Source: Teredinibacter turnerae T7901 (GTDB lineage: Bacteria; Pseudomonadota; Gammaproteobacteria; Pseudomonadales; Cellvibrionaceae). Taken from it: a stretch of DNA of 64,000 bases. Of this stretch, positions 15,996-23,783 are shown piece by piece. Below the pieces are notes generated by a model. It did no database searches and was not told where the DNA came from. It saw nothing but the letters and a program-made list of their open reading frames with translations. The translations under genes were made by a program, and so were the position numbers. The stretch is taken from assembly GCF_000023025.1 (NCBI RefSeq), contig NC_012997.1:1720764-1784763 (forward strand), given 5' to 3'. Position 1 is the first letter of the stretch. Every line of letters starts with the position of its first letter.

Positions 15996-17180
15996 TTAGG
16001 CGCTTTGCCCTTTGACGAGTACATCGTCTAGCACCCGCTGGCAATACGTACTCACCCGCTGAGAAAGCCGTAAAAACAAGTTGCGAATAAACTGGTATGT
16101 CGCATCTGCGGCTTTCAGCAAGGGCTTCATCCCTAATATTTCCATAATCTTGCGAACAAGGCTTAGCACCAATGAACCCAGAGATTTGGAAATGTCGATA
16201 CCTTGATGCAGAATCATTGCCAGCCGGTCCATCAGGGTGAGTGCGCTACCGACTGCGGTGGTGAGCAATGCACCCAAGCCCCCCAAAACTTTTTTTAATA
16301 CGTAATTGATGGCTTTGTCCACCCACTCCAGATTGGTGACCGTGAACGAGACCGGACTTTTTTTATTCAGCCAGCTTTCTATTGCGGGATCGTTAAAATG
16401 CTCGTTGCGTCTCCCCCTTAACGTTTGCCAATTATTGCGACCAACCGTTTTTTCATACAATCCCATATCGTGCCAGGTGCCAGAGGGAAAGTCGCCTGGG
16501 CTGGGCTGAAAATAGTCATAGGTGTCTGCTAAACGCGTTGGGGCGTGGGTAAATGGCCAAAAGGGAATGCAGGGTACGATGTCGGTGCGGTGGTATACCC
16601 GAAACATTTTTTGCGGGGTAAGGTTGGTGGTGAGCTTATCGGCAAAACCATGCAAGCCAACCCGGGGCGCGCCGAACGTATAGAGGTAAGGCTTGTGTTG
16701 CGTGGTTGCATCAATATACTCCGCGGTAACCGAAGCCAAGGCGCCGCCCAGACTATGCCCAACGCAATGTACCGAATGAATCCCTTGTTGCCCCAGTGCC
16801 GTAATAAAAGGCTCCATTTGGTCGCGCATGGAATTAAAGGCACGCTTAAAACCATCGTGTACTGGTTGCGCATGAAAAGAGCGTGAAGTACCGATATTAA
16901 AGTTGGTTAACCAGTCAGCTAAATATTGGGTTCCGCGCAGAACAAAAAACGCGTGGCCTTTGTAGGCGTCTTTCCCTACACACACAAAACCAAATGCCGT
17001 GCGCGACTTCAATACACCTGGGCCACCAGTACGCCCTTTAGTGACTTGCGATTTTTTCAGATCCAGCTGGTTGCCGTACCTCTCCGAAAGCACAGAGAAT
17101 CCATCGTCAATTCCAAAGCGTGACAGATCGTAAACAGAGTTCGCCAAGTTGGCTGCAAAAATGGGTGGTATCTTAGCCAT
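15996..17180 (-). CDS. class 3 lipase, candidate T6SS effector
   Basis: A 394-residue alpha/beta-hydrolase of the lipase class 3 family. The nucleophile elbow is VGHSLGGALAS (S143), preceded by AFFVLRGTQYLADWLTNF, which is typical of the family's oxyanion region. Candidate acid and base residues lie in RTDIVPCIPF and TWHDMG. Beyond about residue 280 there is a hydrophobic/amphipathic tail (VLKKVLGGLGALLTTAVGSAL and later helices) that could bind membranes. There is no N-terminal signal peptide, which fits a T6SS substrate better than a Sec-secreted lipase. A good ribosome binding site (AAGGAAAACGAC-ATG) is present. It lies 30 bp behind two paralogous small proteins and in the same window as T6SS genes. 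The effector role is inferred and not proven. Confidence 0.85.
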   Translation of the reverse strand: MAKIPPIFAANLANSVYDLSRFGIDDGFSVLSERYGNQLDLKKSQVTKGRTGGPGVLKSRTAFGFVCVGKDAYKGHAFFVLRGTQYLADWLTNFNIGTSRSFHAQPVHDGFKRAFNSMRDQMEPFITALGQQGIHSVHCVGHSLGGALASVTAEYIDATTQHKPYLYTFGAPRVGLHGFADKLTTNLTPQKMFRVYHRTDIVPCIPFWPFTHAPTRLADTYDYFQPSPGDFPSGTWHDMGLYEKTVGRNNWQTLRGRRNEHFNDPAIESWLNKKSPVSFTVTNLEWVDKAINYVLKKVLGGLGALLTTAVGSALTLMDRLAMILHQGIDISKSLGSLVLSLVRKIMEILGMKPLLKAADATYQFIRNLFLRLSQRVSTYCQRVLDDVLVKGQSA

Positions 17181-17210
17181 GTCGTTTTCCTTGAACGTAA
17201 AATAAAACGG

Positions 17211-17744
17211 TTACTCGTCGTCGGGTTCGGGAGGTGGTATATCGAGCGCTGCGTCTTCCTCTGCGCCCCAGGTGCAAATAGAGAAAATAGGGTTGCCATT
17301 CACTTGTTTTAGCTTTCGCTCGTTAGTTAAATCACATTGCACTATGAGTGGTGCACCGTTGGCCTCGGCATTTTCTTCTCGTTTGCGCTTAACGCCAGTC
17401 CACATGTCGTATTCGTTGCCGTTGTATGTCAGAACAATCTTTTGAGATATGGCGAATTCCATTGGCAGCACGCGTGCAATGACATTGCGCTCGTACAGAG
17501 CGGGCATAGAAAAATACCCTTTATCATCTGTTGTTACTTCGTCTACGATCTCGCCTGATGTATGCGCTTTGCTGGCGCTGCGCTTCAGTGTTGCGCCCAC
17601 AACAGGCACCCCATTTTGGGTAATTACGCCTGAAATAGACGAAAACAAACAATCCGTGGCAAATTTATTCGTGGACATGGCGTAACTCTCTCTCAATAAT
17701 AAAAAAATGAGCAGTATTGCGATTAGAGGTGATTTTTTATTCAT
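17211..17744 (-). CDS. DUF6795-like small protein with signal peptide, lipase-adjacent
   Basis: A 177-residue protein whose N-terminus MNKKSPLIAILLIFLLLRESYA looks like a Sec signal. It is followed by a carboxypeptidase-regulatory-like beta domain (SSISGVITQNGVPVVGATLKR, then TDDKGYFSMPALYERN), the pattern I associate with DUF6795. An in-frame ATG at 17678 (MSTNKFATDC) has its own GAGAGAG ribosome binding site and lines up with the start of the neighbouring paralogue, so a shorter cytosolic form is possible. It lies 30 bp upstream of the lipase and 21 bp downstream of its paralogue, in one operon. A role as immunity protein or effector adaptor for the lipase is inferred only. The C-terminus is acidic and proline-rich (IPPPEPDDE). 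Confidence 0.75.
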   Translation of the reverse strand: MNKKSPLIAILLIFLLLRESYAMSTNKFATDCLFSSISGVITQNGVPVVGATLKRSASKAHTSGEIVDEVTTDDKGYFSMPALYERNVIARVLPMEFAISQKIVLTYNGNEYDMWTGVKRKREENAEANGAPLIVQCDLTNERKLKQVNGNPIFSICTWGAEEDAALDIPPPEPDDE

Positions 17745-17765
17745 ACACTTCTTCGTTATTTGGGC

Positions 17766-18233
17766 TTATTGGCCTGGGCCGGGGAGGTCTTCCAGCCTGA
17801 TTATCTCGTCTTCTTCCACATTCCAGTGGCATCGCGAAAATATTACGCCTCCACTGACTTGTTTTTGGTTAAGTTCTTTTTCCAAGCGGCATTCGACCAC
17901 GAGTGGCTGGCCTTTTGCTTCCGCATTTTCTTCTCGCTGCCGTTTAACGCCTAGCCAAAGATCGAATTCGTAGCCTTCGTAGATAACAATAATTTTTTGT
18001 GATACTGCAAATTCCATAGGAAGCACGCGCGAGAGAATATTCCTCTCAAAAACCTCAGGTAGATAAAAAACGCCTTCTTTATCTGTCTTGGTTTCATCCC
18101 GCACGTCACCACGTACATGTGCTTTGCTCACTGTGCGTTTGATTGTTGCTCCTTCTGCAGGCTCACCGTTGAACGTAATAACACCCGATATGGAAGAAAA
18201 CAAACAATCTACGGCAAATGTATTTTTAGGCAT
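17766..18233 (-). CDS. DUF6795-like small protein, paralogue of the next gene
   Basis: About 155 residues from ATG 18233 (MPKNTFAVDCLFSS). The frame is open to 18284, but homology to the paralogue begins at 18233. It shares long blocks with the neighbour (FSSISGVIT, LPMEFA, SQKI, KRQREENAEA) at roughly 50% identity by eye. The same beta-sandwich regulatory-like domain is visible (GEPAEGATIKRTVSKAH, TDKEGVFYLPEVFERN). Unlike its neighbour it has no evident signal peptide, so the pair may act in two compartments. Its operon position upstream of the lipase suggests a partner or immunity function, but the sequence does not prove it. The ribosome binding site is weak at either start. Confidence 0.72.
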   Translation of the reverse strand: MPKNTFAVDCLFSSISGVITFNGEPAEGATIKRTVSKAHVRGDVRDETKTDKEGVFYLPEVFERNILSRVLPMEFAVSQKIIVIYEGYEFDLWLGVKRQREENAEAKGQPLVVECRLEKELNQKQVSGGVIFSRCHWNVEEDEIIRLEDLPGPGQ

Positions 18234-18315
18234 GGCTTGGCTGGTAGCAGATAAAAAATCTACACGGGGAACGCTGTCGCACATCGCTTGATCACATCAA
18301 ATAATTTCAACTTGT

Positions 18316-18510
18316 TTAAAAATCCCGCGCGCGAGATTGATAATGCCCACAAAGGGTTAGGTTATAGAGTAAAGAGGCTAAACTGGCGTTTTCGGCCCTA
18401 AGAATGCCTGCGGCCGCTTTCTGTGCTTGCCCTGTATTGGCGTTGTGAACTCTGTTTAACATTGACATTCCTTGTTGGCTATTTCCTTTTTTAGTGGCGC
18501 CGAACGGCAT
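18316..18510 (-). CDS. possible small protein of unknown function
   Basis: A 64-residue ORF (MPFGATKKGNSQQGMSMLNRV and onward) directly upstream of the DUF6795-like pair on the same strand. It is Ala/Asn/Leu-rich and helical, without a signal peptide. There is no good ribosome binding site and I recognise no family. Its operon-like position and amino-acid composition are the only support, so it may be chance. Confidence 0.3.
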   Translation of the reverse strand: MPFGATKKGNSQQGMSMLNRVHNANTGQAQKAAAGILRAENASLASLLYNLTLCGHYQSRARDF

Positions 18511-19117
18511 TGTGAGTTTTTGCTCAGCCCGACTTATCTGCGGTTAGGTAATACCGTCATTGCCCGATGGGCCAGGTTAAAAGGTATGCATTATCCAGCC
18601 TTTCAGCTTGGCCAGTTTTGTGAACATAAATCATCTTTTTGATTAAATCTAGAACGGGTCGCTATTTCTCCCTTCTCCGCTCAGCATGATAGAAAAAATT
18701 AATAAATAGTTTGAGTTTATCGACCCTAAAATACAGATAGATTGTTTTCGCGCGGCAAACTGCCTTGCTTGCCCAACAAGCAAGACTGTTGATGGTCGAG
18801 CAGGCGTAATGATGTGCGCTCGCTAAACTGCAGGCTATCTCAAAGCGAGCTAACTGTTTCCGCGCACTCAATTCCGGTTTTCTGGGGCGGTGGTGGCATT
18901 CGCATTAGCAAAGTAGCCCCATGTAAATTGAAGGCTACAAAATTAAACGGATTTCCTCTTGCCAAAACAATGTATTTTTTAGATGCTGTTTTATCGCAAC
19001 TTCGGTGTTACGAATCAGCTTGAACGGTGCACTTCGGCTCTAAGCTCAGGTGTTATTGTTACTGCTGCCCAGGTGCGAAATGCCCTTACTTATCTAATCT
19101 TCCCTGCAAGAGGTATC
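18511..19117. other. intergenic region upstream of the AlgH-like gene
   Basis: No gene is supported. A small hairpin CTTGCTTG-cccaa-CAAGCAAG (18764-18784) lies in the middle. The region separates the minus-strand lipase operon from the plus-strand AlgH-like gene and so probably carries both promoters. I could not single out convincing -35/-10 pairs. Confidence 0.4.
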
Positions 19118-19696
19118 ATGTCAGGATTTCTTACCGATAATGTATTAATTGCCAACCCCGCCACCACCGACTTACCACAGTTTGCTGCCAGCGCTGAAAA
19201 ATTAATCTATGTCGTACATCATGGCGATGATGGCGCAGTAGGCGTTTGCCTGAACGAATATTTCGGTAAACCTCTAGCAGATTTTTCTGAACAGTATGAG
19301 ATTTTGGCCTCCGTGAGCCCGCTGTCTTTAGCTTCTGTAACGGTGCATTCGGGCGGGCCCCTGGCTACCGAGTTACCCTGGATATTGTCACGTGCTGTAG
19401 ATATCTACCCTCATCAAATAAATAACAAGTCACTGAGCCTGAATTTTTCGCAAGAAGCTTTCGCTGATCCGAGTATTCATATGGACGCGTTGGTTGGCCT
19501 GGGCTCTTTCAGCTGGGGGCCAGGACAGCTGGAGAAAGAAGTGTCCGGTTTTATGTGGCACTGCTTTCCTGCGCAGAAGCCGTTATTGAACCGTTTACAT
19601 TTCGAGCATAAATACCAGAGCGCTGTCGATACACTCCTAACTGCAAAGTATTCGTCTGAGTCTTATCGTGTGAGTTCGGGAGAGCTTTGCCATTGA
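19118..19696 (+). CDS. divergent YqgE/AlgH (UPF0301) family protein
   Basis: 192 residues from ATG 19118, preceded by AAGAGGTATC. The frame is open back to 18983 without a ribosome binding site. Family signatures are recognisable but divergent: NVLIANPATTD at the N-terminus, YVVHHGDDGAVGVCLNEYFGKPL, VHSGGPLATE, LVGLGSFSWGPGQLEKEV, WHCFPAQ and a final WxxA-like stretch. UPF0301 proteins are small soluble proteins of uncertain function, linked in Pseudomonas to alginate regulation. The core copy normally sits next to ruvX (yqgF), which is absent here, so this is an accessory paralogue. Its relation to the flanking lipase and TPS loci is unknown. Confidence 0.75.
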   Translation: MSGFLTDNVLIANPATTDLPQFAASAEKLIYVVHHGDDGAVGVCLNEYFGKPLADFSEQYEILASVSPLSLASVTVHSGGPLATELPWILSRAVDIYPHQINNKSLSLNFSQEAFADPSIHMDALVGLGSFSWGPGQLEKEVSGFMWHCFPAQKPLLNRLHFEHKYQSAVDTLLTAKYSSESYRVSSGELCH

Positions 19697-20065
19697 TGCA
19701 TTTTCGTATCTTTAAATCTCTACAGCCGTGGCTTTTTATAAACGGGGGGTAAAGCTTTGAGGGGTTCTACCAAATGGTAAAGGCACTGTTAAAAGGCTGT
19801 TAGAAATGAGCTATAGGTGGTCGTCTAAAATTTGGTCAGCTAGCTCGTCAATCACTTTGGATTAATTTCCTGGTTATTCAAACATACCTTTTGGTTAGGG
19901 TCGTAATATTCGCGTAACTGCTAATTTTCGTAACCCGTCATAACCTTTGCTTTTTTACTCTGGTATGCTTGCGCTTAACTCAATTTGCATAGTAAATCGT
20001 TTGTTAATTAAATAGTGTATGCAATAAGTCAGTTTTTGCTGACGTAAACTTCAAGGACGAAAAAG
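19697..20065 (+). other. intergenic region upstream of the first lipoprotein gene
   Basis: No gene is seen. The right end is AT-rich and contains a short hairpin GTCAG-tttttg-CTGAC just before the ribosome binding site AAGGACGAAAAAG of the lipoprotein. It does not resemble the region upstream of the second lipoprotein copy, so the duplication did not include the promoter. Confidence 0.45.
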
Positions 20066-22471
20066 ATGGATATCGAACTTCCTCGCGCTTCCATGCGTGG
20101 CTTTTTTATATTGGTCAGAACGAGTGTTTTTGTTGGGCTCTCTGCTGTGCTAGGCGCATGTGGTGGGAGTAGTGATTCATCCACGCCCATCTCTGTGCCA
20201 TCAGTATCACCCACTCCAACAGTTGCGCCGTCGGTTACGCCCACGCCAACACTTGTGCCGTCAGTTACGCCCACTCCAACAGTTGCGCCGTCAGTTACAC
20301 CCACGCCAACGATGGCGCCGACACCAACAATAACGCCAACACCGTTCCCGCCCACACCGGTTCCCGATACCTCGCCAGAGGCTTTTACCTTTACACTGGA
20401 ACAATCCACTTACGCGCGCAGTGCCGAGGTATTAACCAACACGGTCACCATTGCAGGCATTAACACCCAAGCGCCGCTGGTTGTATCGGCTGGGGCCGAG
20501 TACAGCATTGCCAGTGGAGATTTTACAGCCGGTAATACCACCATCGCCAACGGCCAAACACTGCAAATTAAAACCCAGGCCGGTGCGGAATTTAGTGATG
20601 AAGTGGCGATTACGGTGAGCGTGGGCGATTACGAAACGTCGTTTACTGTAGTGACTGTCCCACAGGATATTACGCCAGAGCCATTCAGCTTCGCACCGAA
20701 AACCGATGTGGATCTGGCGATGGCCTATACGGCAAGCGCGACGATTACGGGTATTAACGATGCCGCGCCTATTTCCGTTAGCAATGGTGAATATGCGATT
20801 GGCGATGGCGATTTTACCAGCGCGGCCGGTACCATCGAGAGTGGCGAAACCGTTACCGTTAAAGTGCTTTCCTCAACAAACTTTTCTACCGAAACCGCAG
20901 CAGTACTGGATATTGGCGGTGTGAAAGGCACGCTTGCTGTGACCACCCTTGCGCAGGATATTGAGCCGGATGCATTTAGTTTTGAATCCGTTATGGACGC
21001 GGATTTAAATACGGTCTACTCCGCTGATGCTATTACAATTTCAGGTATTAATGATGCCGCGCCTATTGTGGTAGCTGATGGTGAATATGCCATTAACGAC
21101 CAGCCATTCACTAGCGAAGAGGGCACAGTACAAGCCGGTGACAATGTTGTATTGCGCCTTACCTCAGCCGCTACAGCAAACACCGTTGCCATGGCGACCT
21201 TAACCATTGGTGGTATCGCAAACAGCTTTTCGGTCACTACCGTAAAAGACCTGCAAGCCCCCACTGCAAAAATCGCCTTCCCGCCACCCACGGCAAAAAC
21301 CGCCAACACCTCCGTCATGGTGCGCGGCTCTGCCGAAGACAACCTCAGCCAAATCACCGACCTAAAAATATTCGTTAACGGCCAAGACAGTGGTGCCACC
21401 ATCGAGAGCACTGATAACTTCGCGACCTGGAAAACACAATTGGATTTATTTGAAGGCGATAACGCCATCACTATTGTTGTGACCGATGAAGCCGGGAATG
21501 TGAATACCGAAGCGGCTTCGGTGAATATGCGGCGCGAAGACTATGATCTCGAATTTCCACACGAGGGTGTGGAATTCAATTTGAGTCGAACCGTCGTACT
21601 GGACGATACGGTGGACAGTCCACGGTTGCTCATCGGGAGGCGTTCTATCGATGGCAAGATTATGTCGATCGACCCATCTACAGGTGTCCGCACCGAACTT
21701 ACCGTAAAAGGGCTGCCGACAAATCTCACAGTCACCGAAAGTATGACACTCGATAAAGAGACCAATGCGCTATACGTGTTGTCGACGGCTCCAGGTGACC
21801 AAATAATTTATCGAGTAGATCTCGCGAGTTTGGAAGTGACCCATTTTCTGTCTCTCGCTGATAAATTAACGGCGCCGGATAAGATTAGCTTGAGACGTAT
21901 GTTGGTGGATCGTGAAACTCAGGATCATCCCCGCATTTTAATTGCAATGGTTTTTGAAAACGCGATAGGCTCGGTCGATCTTGATCTTACTGAATTCTCG
22001 ATTTTTTCATCGAATACCATTCCTAATACAGCGCTACCTTTTGATGAGCCCACGGACATTAAACTGGTGCCAGGTACTAGGCGTTTGTTAGCGACTAATT
22101 TGGCAAACGGGCAGATACTTGAAATCGACCCGGATACCGGTACGCGTAATCTGTTTGTAGACGCGACTGCTTCAACTGAGACCAGTTCTTGGGCTTCTGC
22201 TACCGCGATTGCTTTTGATGTGTATCACGGCCGCAATCGAGCGATTGTTACGGGGTACGAAAATAACGACACCTTGCTTGCGGTTAATTTGGAAAGTAGG
22301 GTGACGGAGTTGTTCTCTGGCTTGGACTTGAATAATAGATTTGATGAAAATAAAGCTATCATGATTCACCCTAATTATGAGTTTGCGTTTGTGTTTGACA
22401 ATACTGAGAACGCAATATTTGCGGTTGATTTGGTAACCGGGCAGCGTGTGGTTATTTCTAAAAGTAACTAG
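20066..22471 (+). CDS. surface lipoprotein with Ig-like repeats and a beta-propeller-like region, copy 1
   Basis: An 801-residue protein with a lipoprotein signal (lipobox LGAC, Cys32). A Pro/Thr linker built from a 10-residue repeat (VTPTPTVAPS type, four copies) follows. Next are three beta-sandwich repeats of about 93 residues that begin PEAFTF, PEPFSF and PDAFSF. An Ig-like domain (DLQAPTAKIAFPPPT to NTEAASVNM) precedes a C-terminal region of about 300 residues with propeller-like blades (RLLIGRRSIDGKI, NALYVLSTAPGDQIIYRVDL, RRLLATNLANGQILEIDPDTG). The function is unknown. The location just before a TpsA gene suggests a surface partner of the secreted adhesin. It is a near-duplicate of 27293-29611 with no indels after the linker and long identical tracts. 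The start is supported by AAGGACGAAAAAG-ATG. Confidence 0.88.
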   Translation: MDIELPRASMRGFFILVRTSVFVGLSAVLGACGGSSDSSTPISVPSVSPTPTVAPSVTPTPTLVPSVTPTPTVAPSVTPTPTMAPTPTITPTPFPPTPVPDTSPEAFTFTLEQSTYARSAEVLTNTVTIAGINTQAPLVVSAGAEYSIASGDFTAGNTTIANGQTLQIKTQAGAEFSDEVAITVSVGDYETSFTVVTVPQDITPEPFSFAPKTDVDLAMAYTASATITGINDAAPISVSNGEYAIGDGDFTSAAGTIESGETVTVKVLSSTNFSTETAAVLDIGGVKGTLAVTTLAQDIEPDAFSFESVMDADLNTVYSADAITISGINDAAPIVVADGEYAINDQPFTSEEGTVQAGDNVVLRLTSAATANTVAMATLTIGGIANSFSVTTVKDLQAPTAKIAFPPPTAKTANTSVMVRGSAEDNLSQITDLKIFVNGQDSGATIESTDNFATWKTQLDLFEGDNAITIVVTDEAGNVNTEAASVNMRREDYDLEFPHEGVEFNLSRTVVLDDTVDSPRLLIGRRSIDGKIMSIDPSTGVRTELTVKGLPTNLTVTESMTLDKETNALYVLSTAPGDQIIYRVDLASLEVTHFLSLADKLTAPDKISLRRMLVDRETQDHPRILIAMVFENAIGSVDLDLTEFSIFSSNTIPNTALPFDEPTDIKLVPGTRRLLATNLANGQILEIDPDTGTRNLFVDATASTETSSWASATAIAFDVYHGRNRAIVTGYENNDTLLAVNLESRVTELFSGLDLNNRFDENKAIMIHPNYEFAFVFDNTENAIFAVDLVTGQRVVISKSN
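20210..20329 (+). repeat. 30-bp tandem repeat encoding the Pro/Thr linker (four units)
   Basis: Four 30-bp units starting at 20210, 20240, 20270 and 20300, each encoding a PTPTVAPSVT-like decapeptide. The last unit is more diverged. The paralogous gene has only two units at 27416-27475, so the linker length differs in whole repeats. Confidence 0.85.
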
Positions 22472-22524
22472 TATTTATTGTTTATGGTTAGGGTGGAATA
22501 GTGCAGTTGAGCAGGGTTAAATCG

Positions 22525-23064
22525 ATGAAAAATACTCGGAAGTGGGACCAACAAAAGGGATTTAAACTTTCCTGTTTGGCGCTGGCAGTACAAATGGCAT
22601 CAGGCTTGGTGATTGCTGGCCCGGAAGGCGGTACGGTCACTGGCGGTACCGGGTCTATTTCCAACGCGGGGAACACCACCACCATTACCCAACAAACGGA
22701 CCGGATGGCCATTGACTGGCAAAGCTACGATGTCGCAGCCAATGAACGTGTTCAGTATATTCAACCCAGTTCCTCTTCCATTTCCCTTAACCGAATTCTC
22801 AGCAATCGCGGCTCGCAAATCCACGGTCAGATCGATGCCAACGGCCAGGTCTTTTTAATTAACCCCCACGGTATTATTTTTGGTGAAGGGGCATCCGTGA
22901 ATGTGGGAGGCCTGCTGGCTTCCGGGCTAAATATTCGTACGGACGATTTTTTAAATGGCGAATTCGCCCTGGAAGGCATCAGCGGTACTGAGGGTGCAGT
23001 CGTCAACCACGGGCTTATTGACGTAGCGTTAAGCGACGTCATGAGTCCGGTTGGCGCGGGTTAA
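22525..23064 (+). pseudogene. truncated copy of the tpsA start (secretion signal and part of the TPS domain)
   Basis: 179 residues from ATG 22525, matching the first part of the giant exoprotein at over 90% by eye. The shared stretch covers the extended signal peptide (KFKLSCLALAVQMASG-like), the TPS-domain start (GGTVTGGTGSIS) and the NPHGIIFGEGASVNVGGLLASG motif. Similarity fades near VALSDVMSPVGAG, and a TAA at 23062-23064 ends the frame about 20 bp before a repeat array. The TPS secretion domain normally needs about 250 residues, so the product is probably not a functional exoprotein. It is 53 bp behind lipoprotein copy 1, mirroring the intact locus. Expression as a small secreted fragment cannot be excluded. 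Confidence 0.8.
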
Positions 23065-23084
23065 CCCGGCGTAAAGAACATTAC

Positions 23085-23313
23085 TAATGGGACAGGCACT
23101 TTCCGTCTTACCTCGGGAACAGGCAATCTATTATGGGACAGGCACCTTTGGTAGATCGGTACATGCCTAGCCAGTTGTTGGGCGCTAGTACTACTACCCC
23201 ACTAATGGGACAGGCACTTTCCGTCTTACCTTGGGAACAATCTTTATGGGACAGGCACCTTTGGTCTATCAGTACATGCCTAGCCAGTTATTCGACGCCA
23301 GTACTACTAAAAG
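23085..23313 (+). repeat. tandem 118-bp repeat containing GGGACAGGCAC motifs (two units)
   Basis: Two units start at 23085 and 23203. Each holds TAATGGGACAGGCACTTTCC, then a second ATGGGACAGGCACCTTTGG, then a shared tail with CATGCCTAGCCAGTT and CTAGTACTACT-like blocks. The motif belongs to the GGGACAGGCAC repeat family that recurs around the RAYT gene. Confidence 0.85.
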
Positions 23314-23783
23314 GGAGAGTCACCTAAAAGGGCAATCACTATAGCCGCCTCTAGCAGCGGGGAAATCCTGAGGGACAGGCACTCTGTTCAGATATCGGAC
23401 AAACAACTAACGGGACAGACACCCAAATTGGCTAGAACAATTCGCTGAAGGTACGCGGTTAATGTTATCTACCGTGCTTTGGCTGTAGTAAAAAGATGTA
23501 AATTTGAGATTTTACGGATATAAAAAGCGCCTGTCCCCTGGAGTGACCTCTACGGGACAGGCGCTTCATGTTGATTAACCTTTGTTCGAGTAGCTCTACT
23601 GTTAAGCCGGCTATTGAACAGATAGATGATCCTACCTGTTCAATCGCGTACCCTGAAATGGCCGGCGAAAATGCGTAAATTTTTATGACATTTCAAGGGC
23701 TTACATTGTCCTTGTGGCAACGGCGGCGGTTCCTTGAGTCGGCGATTAACTTCGCTGCTTTTATTGCCAAGTTATCAATCCAA
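23314..23783. other. intergenic repeat-rich region
   Basis: No gene is seen. It carries more degenerate copies of the same motif (GGGAGAGTCACC near 23312, GGGACAGGCACTC near 23373, GGGACAGACACCC near 23412) and one large perfect hairpin at 23525-23566. The remainder up to the MFS gene is unremarkable. Confidence 0.6.
23525..23566. repeat. inverted pair of GGGACAGGCGC motifs (13-bp perfect stem)
   Basis: AAGCGCCTGTCCC (23525-23537) and GGGACAGGCGCTT (23554-23566) form a perfect stem with a 16-nt loop. This is a BIME-like head-to-head pair of the repeat seen across the island and is the form a RAYT would be expected to recognise. Confidence 0.75.

Noticed and set aside
18662-18871. 69-residue minus-strand ORF
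   Set aside because: It has no ribosome binding site, Cys/Ala-rich random-like composition and no homology that I can recognise.
23133-23327. Short ORF starting MGQAPLVDRYM
   Set aside because: It is a translation of the repeat motif itself (ATGGGACAGGCACC) and recurs with the repeats, so it is not a gene.
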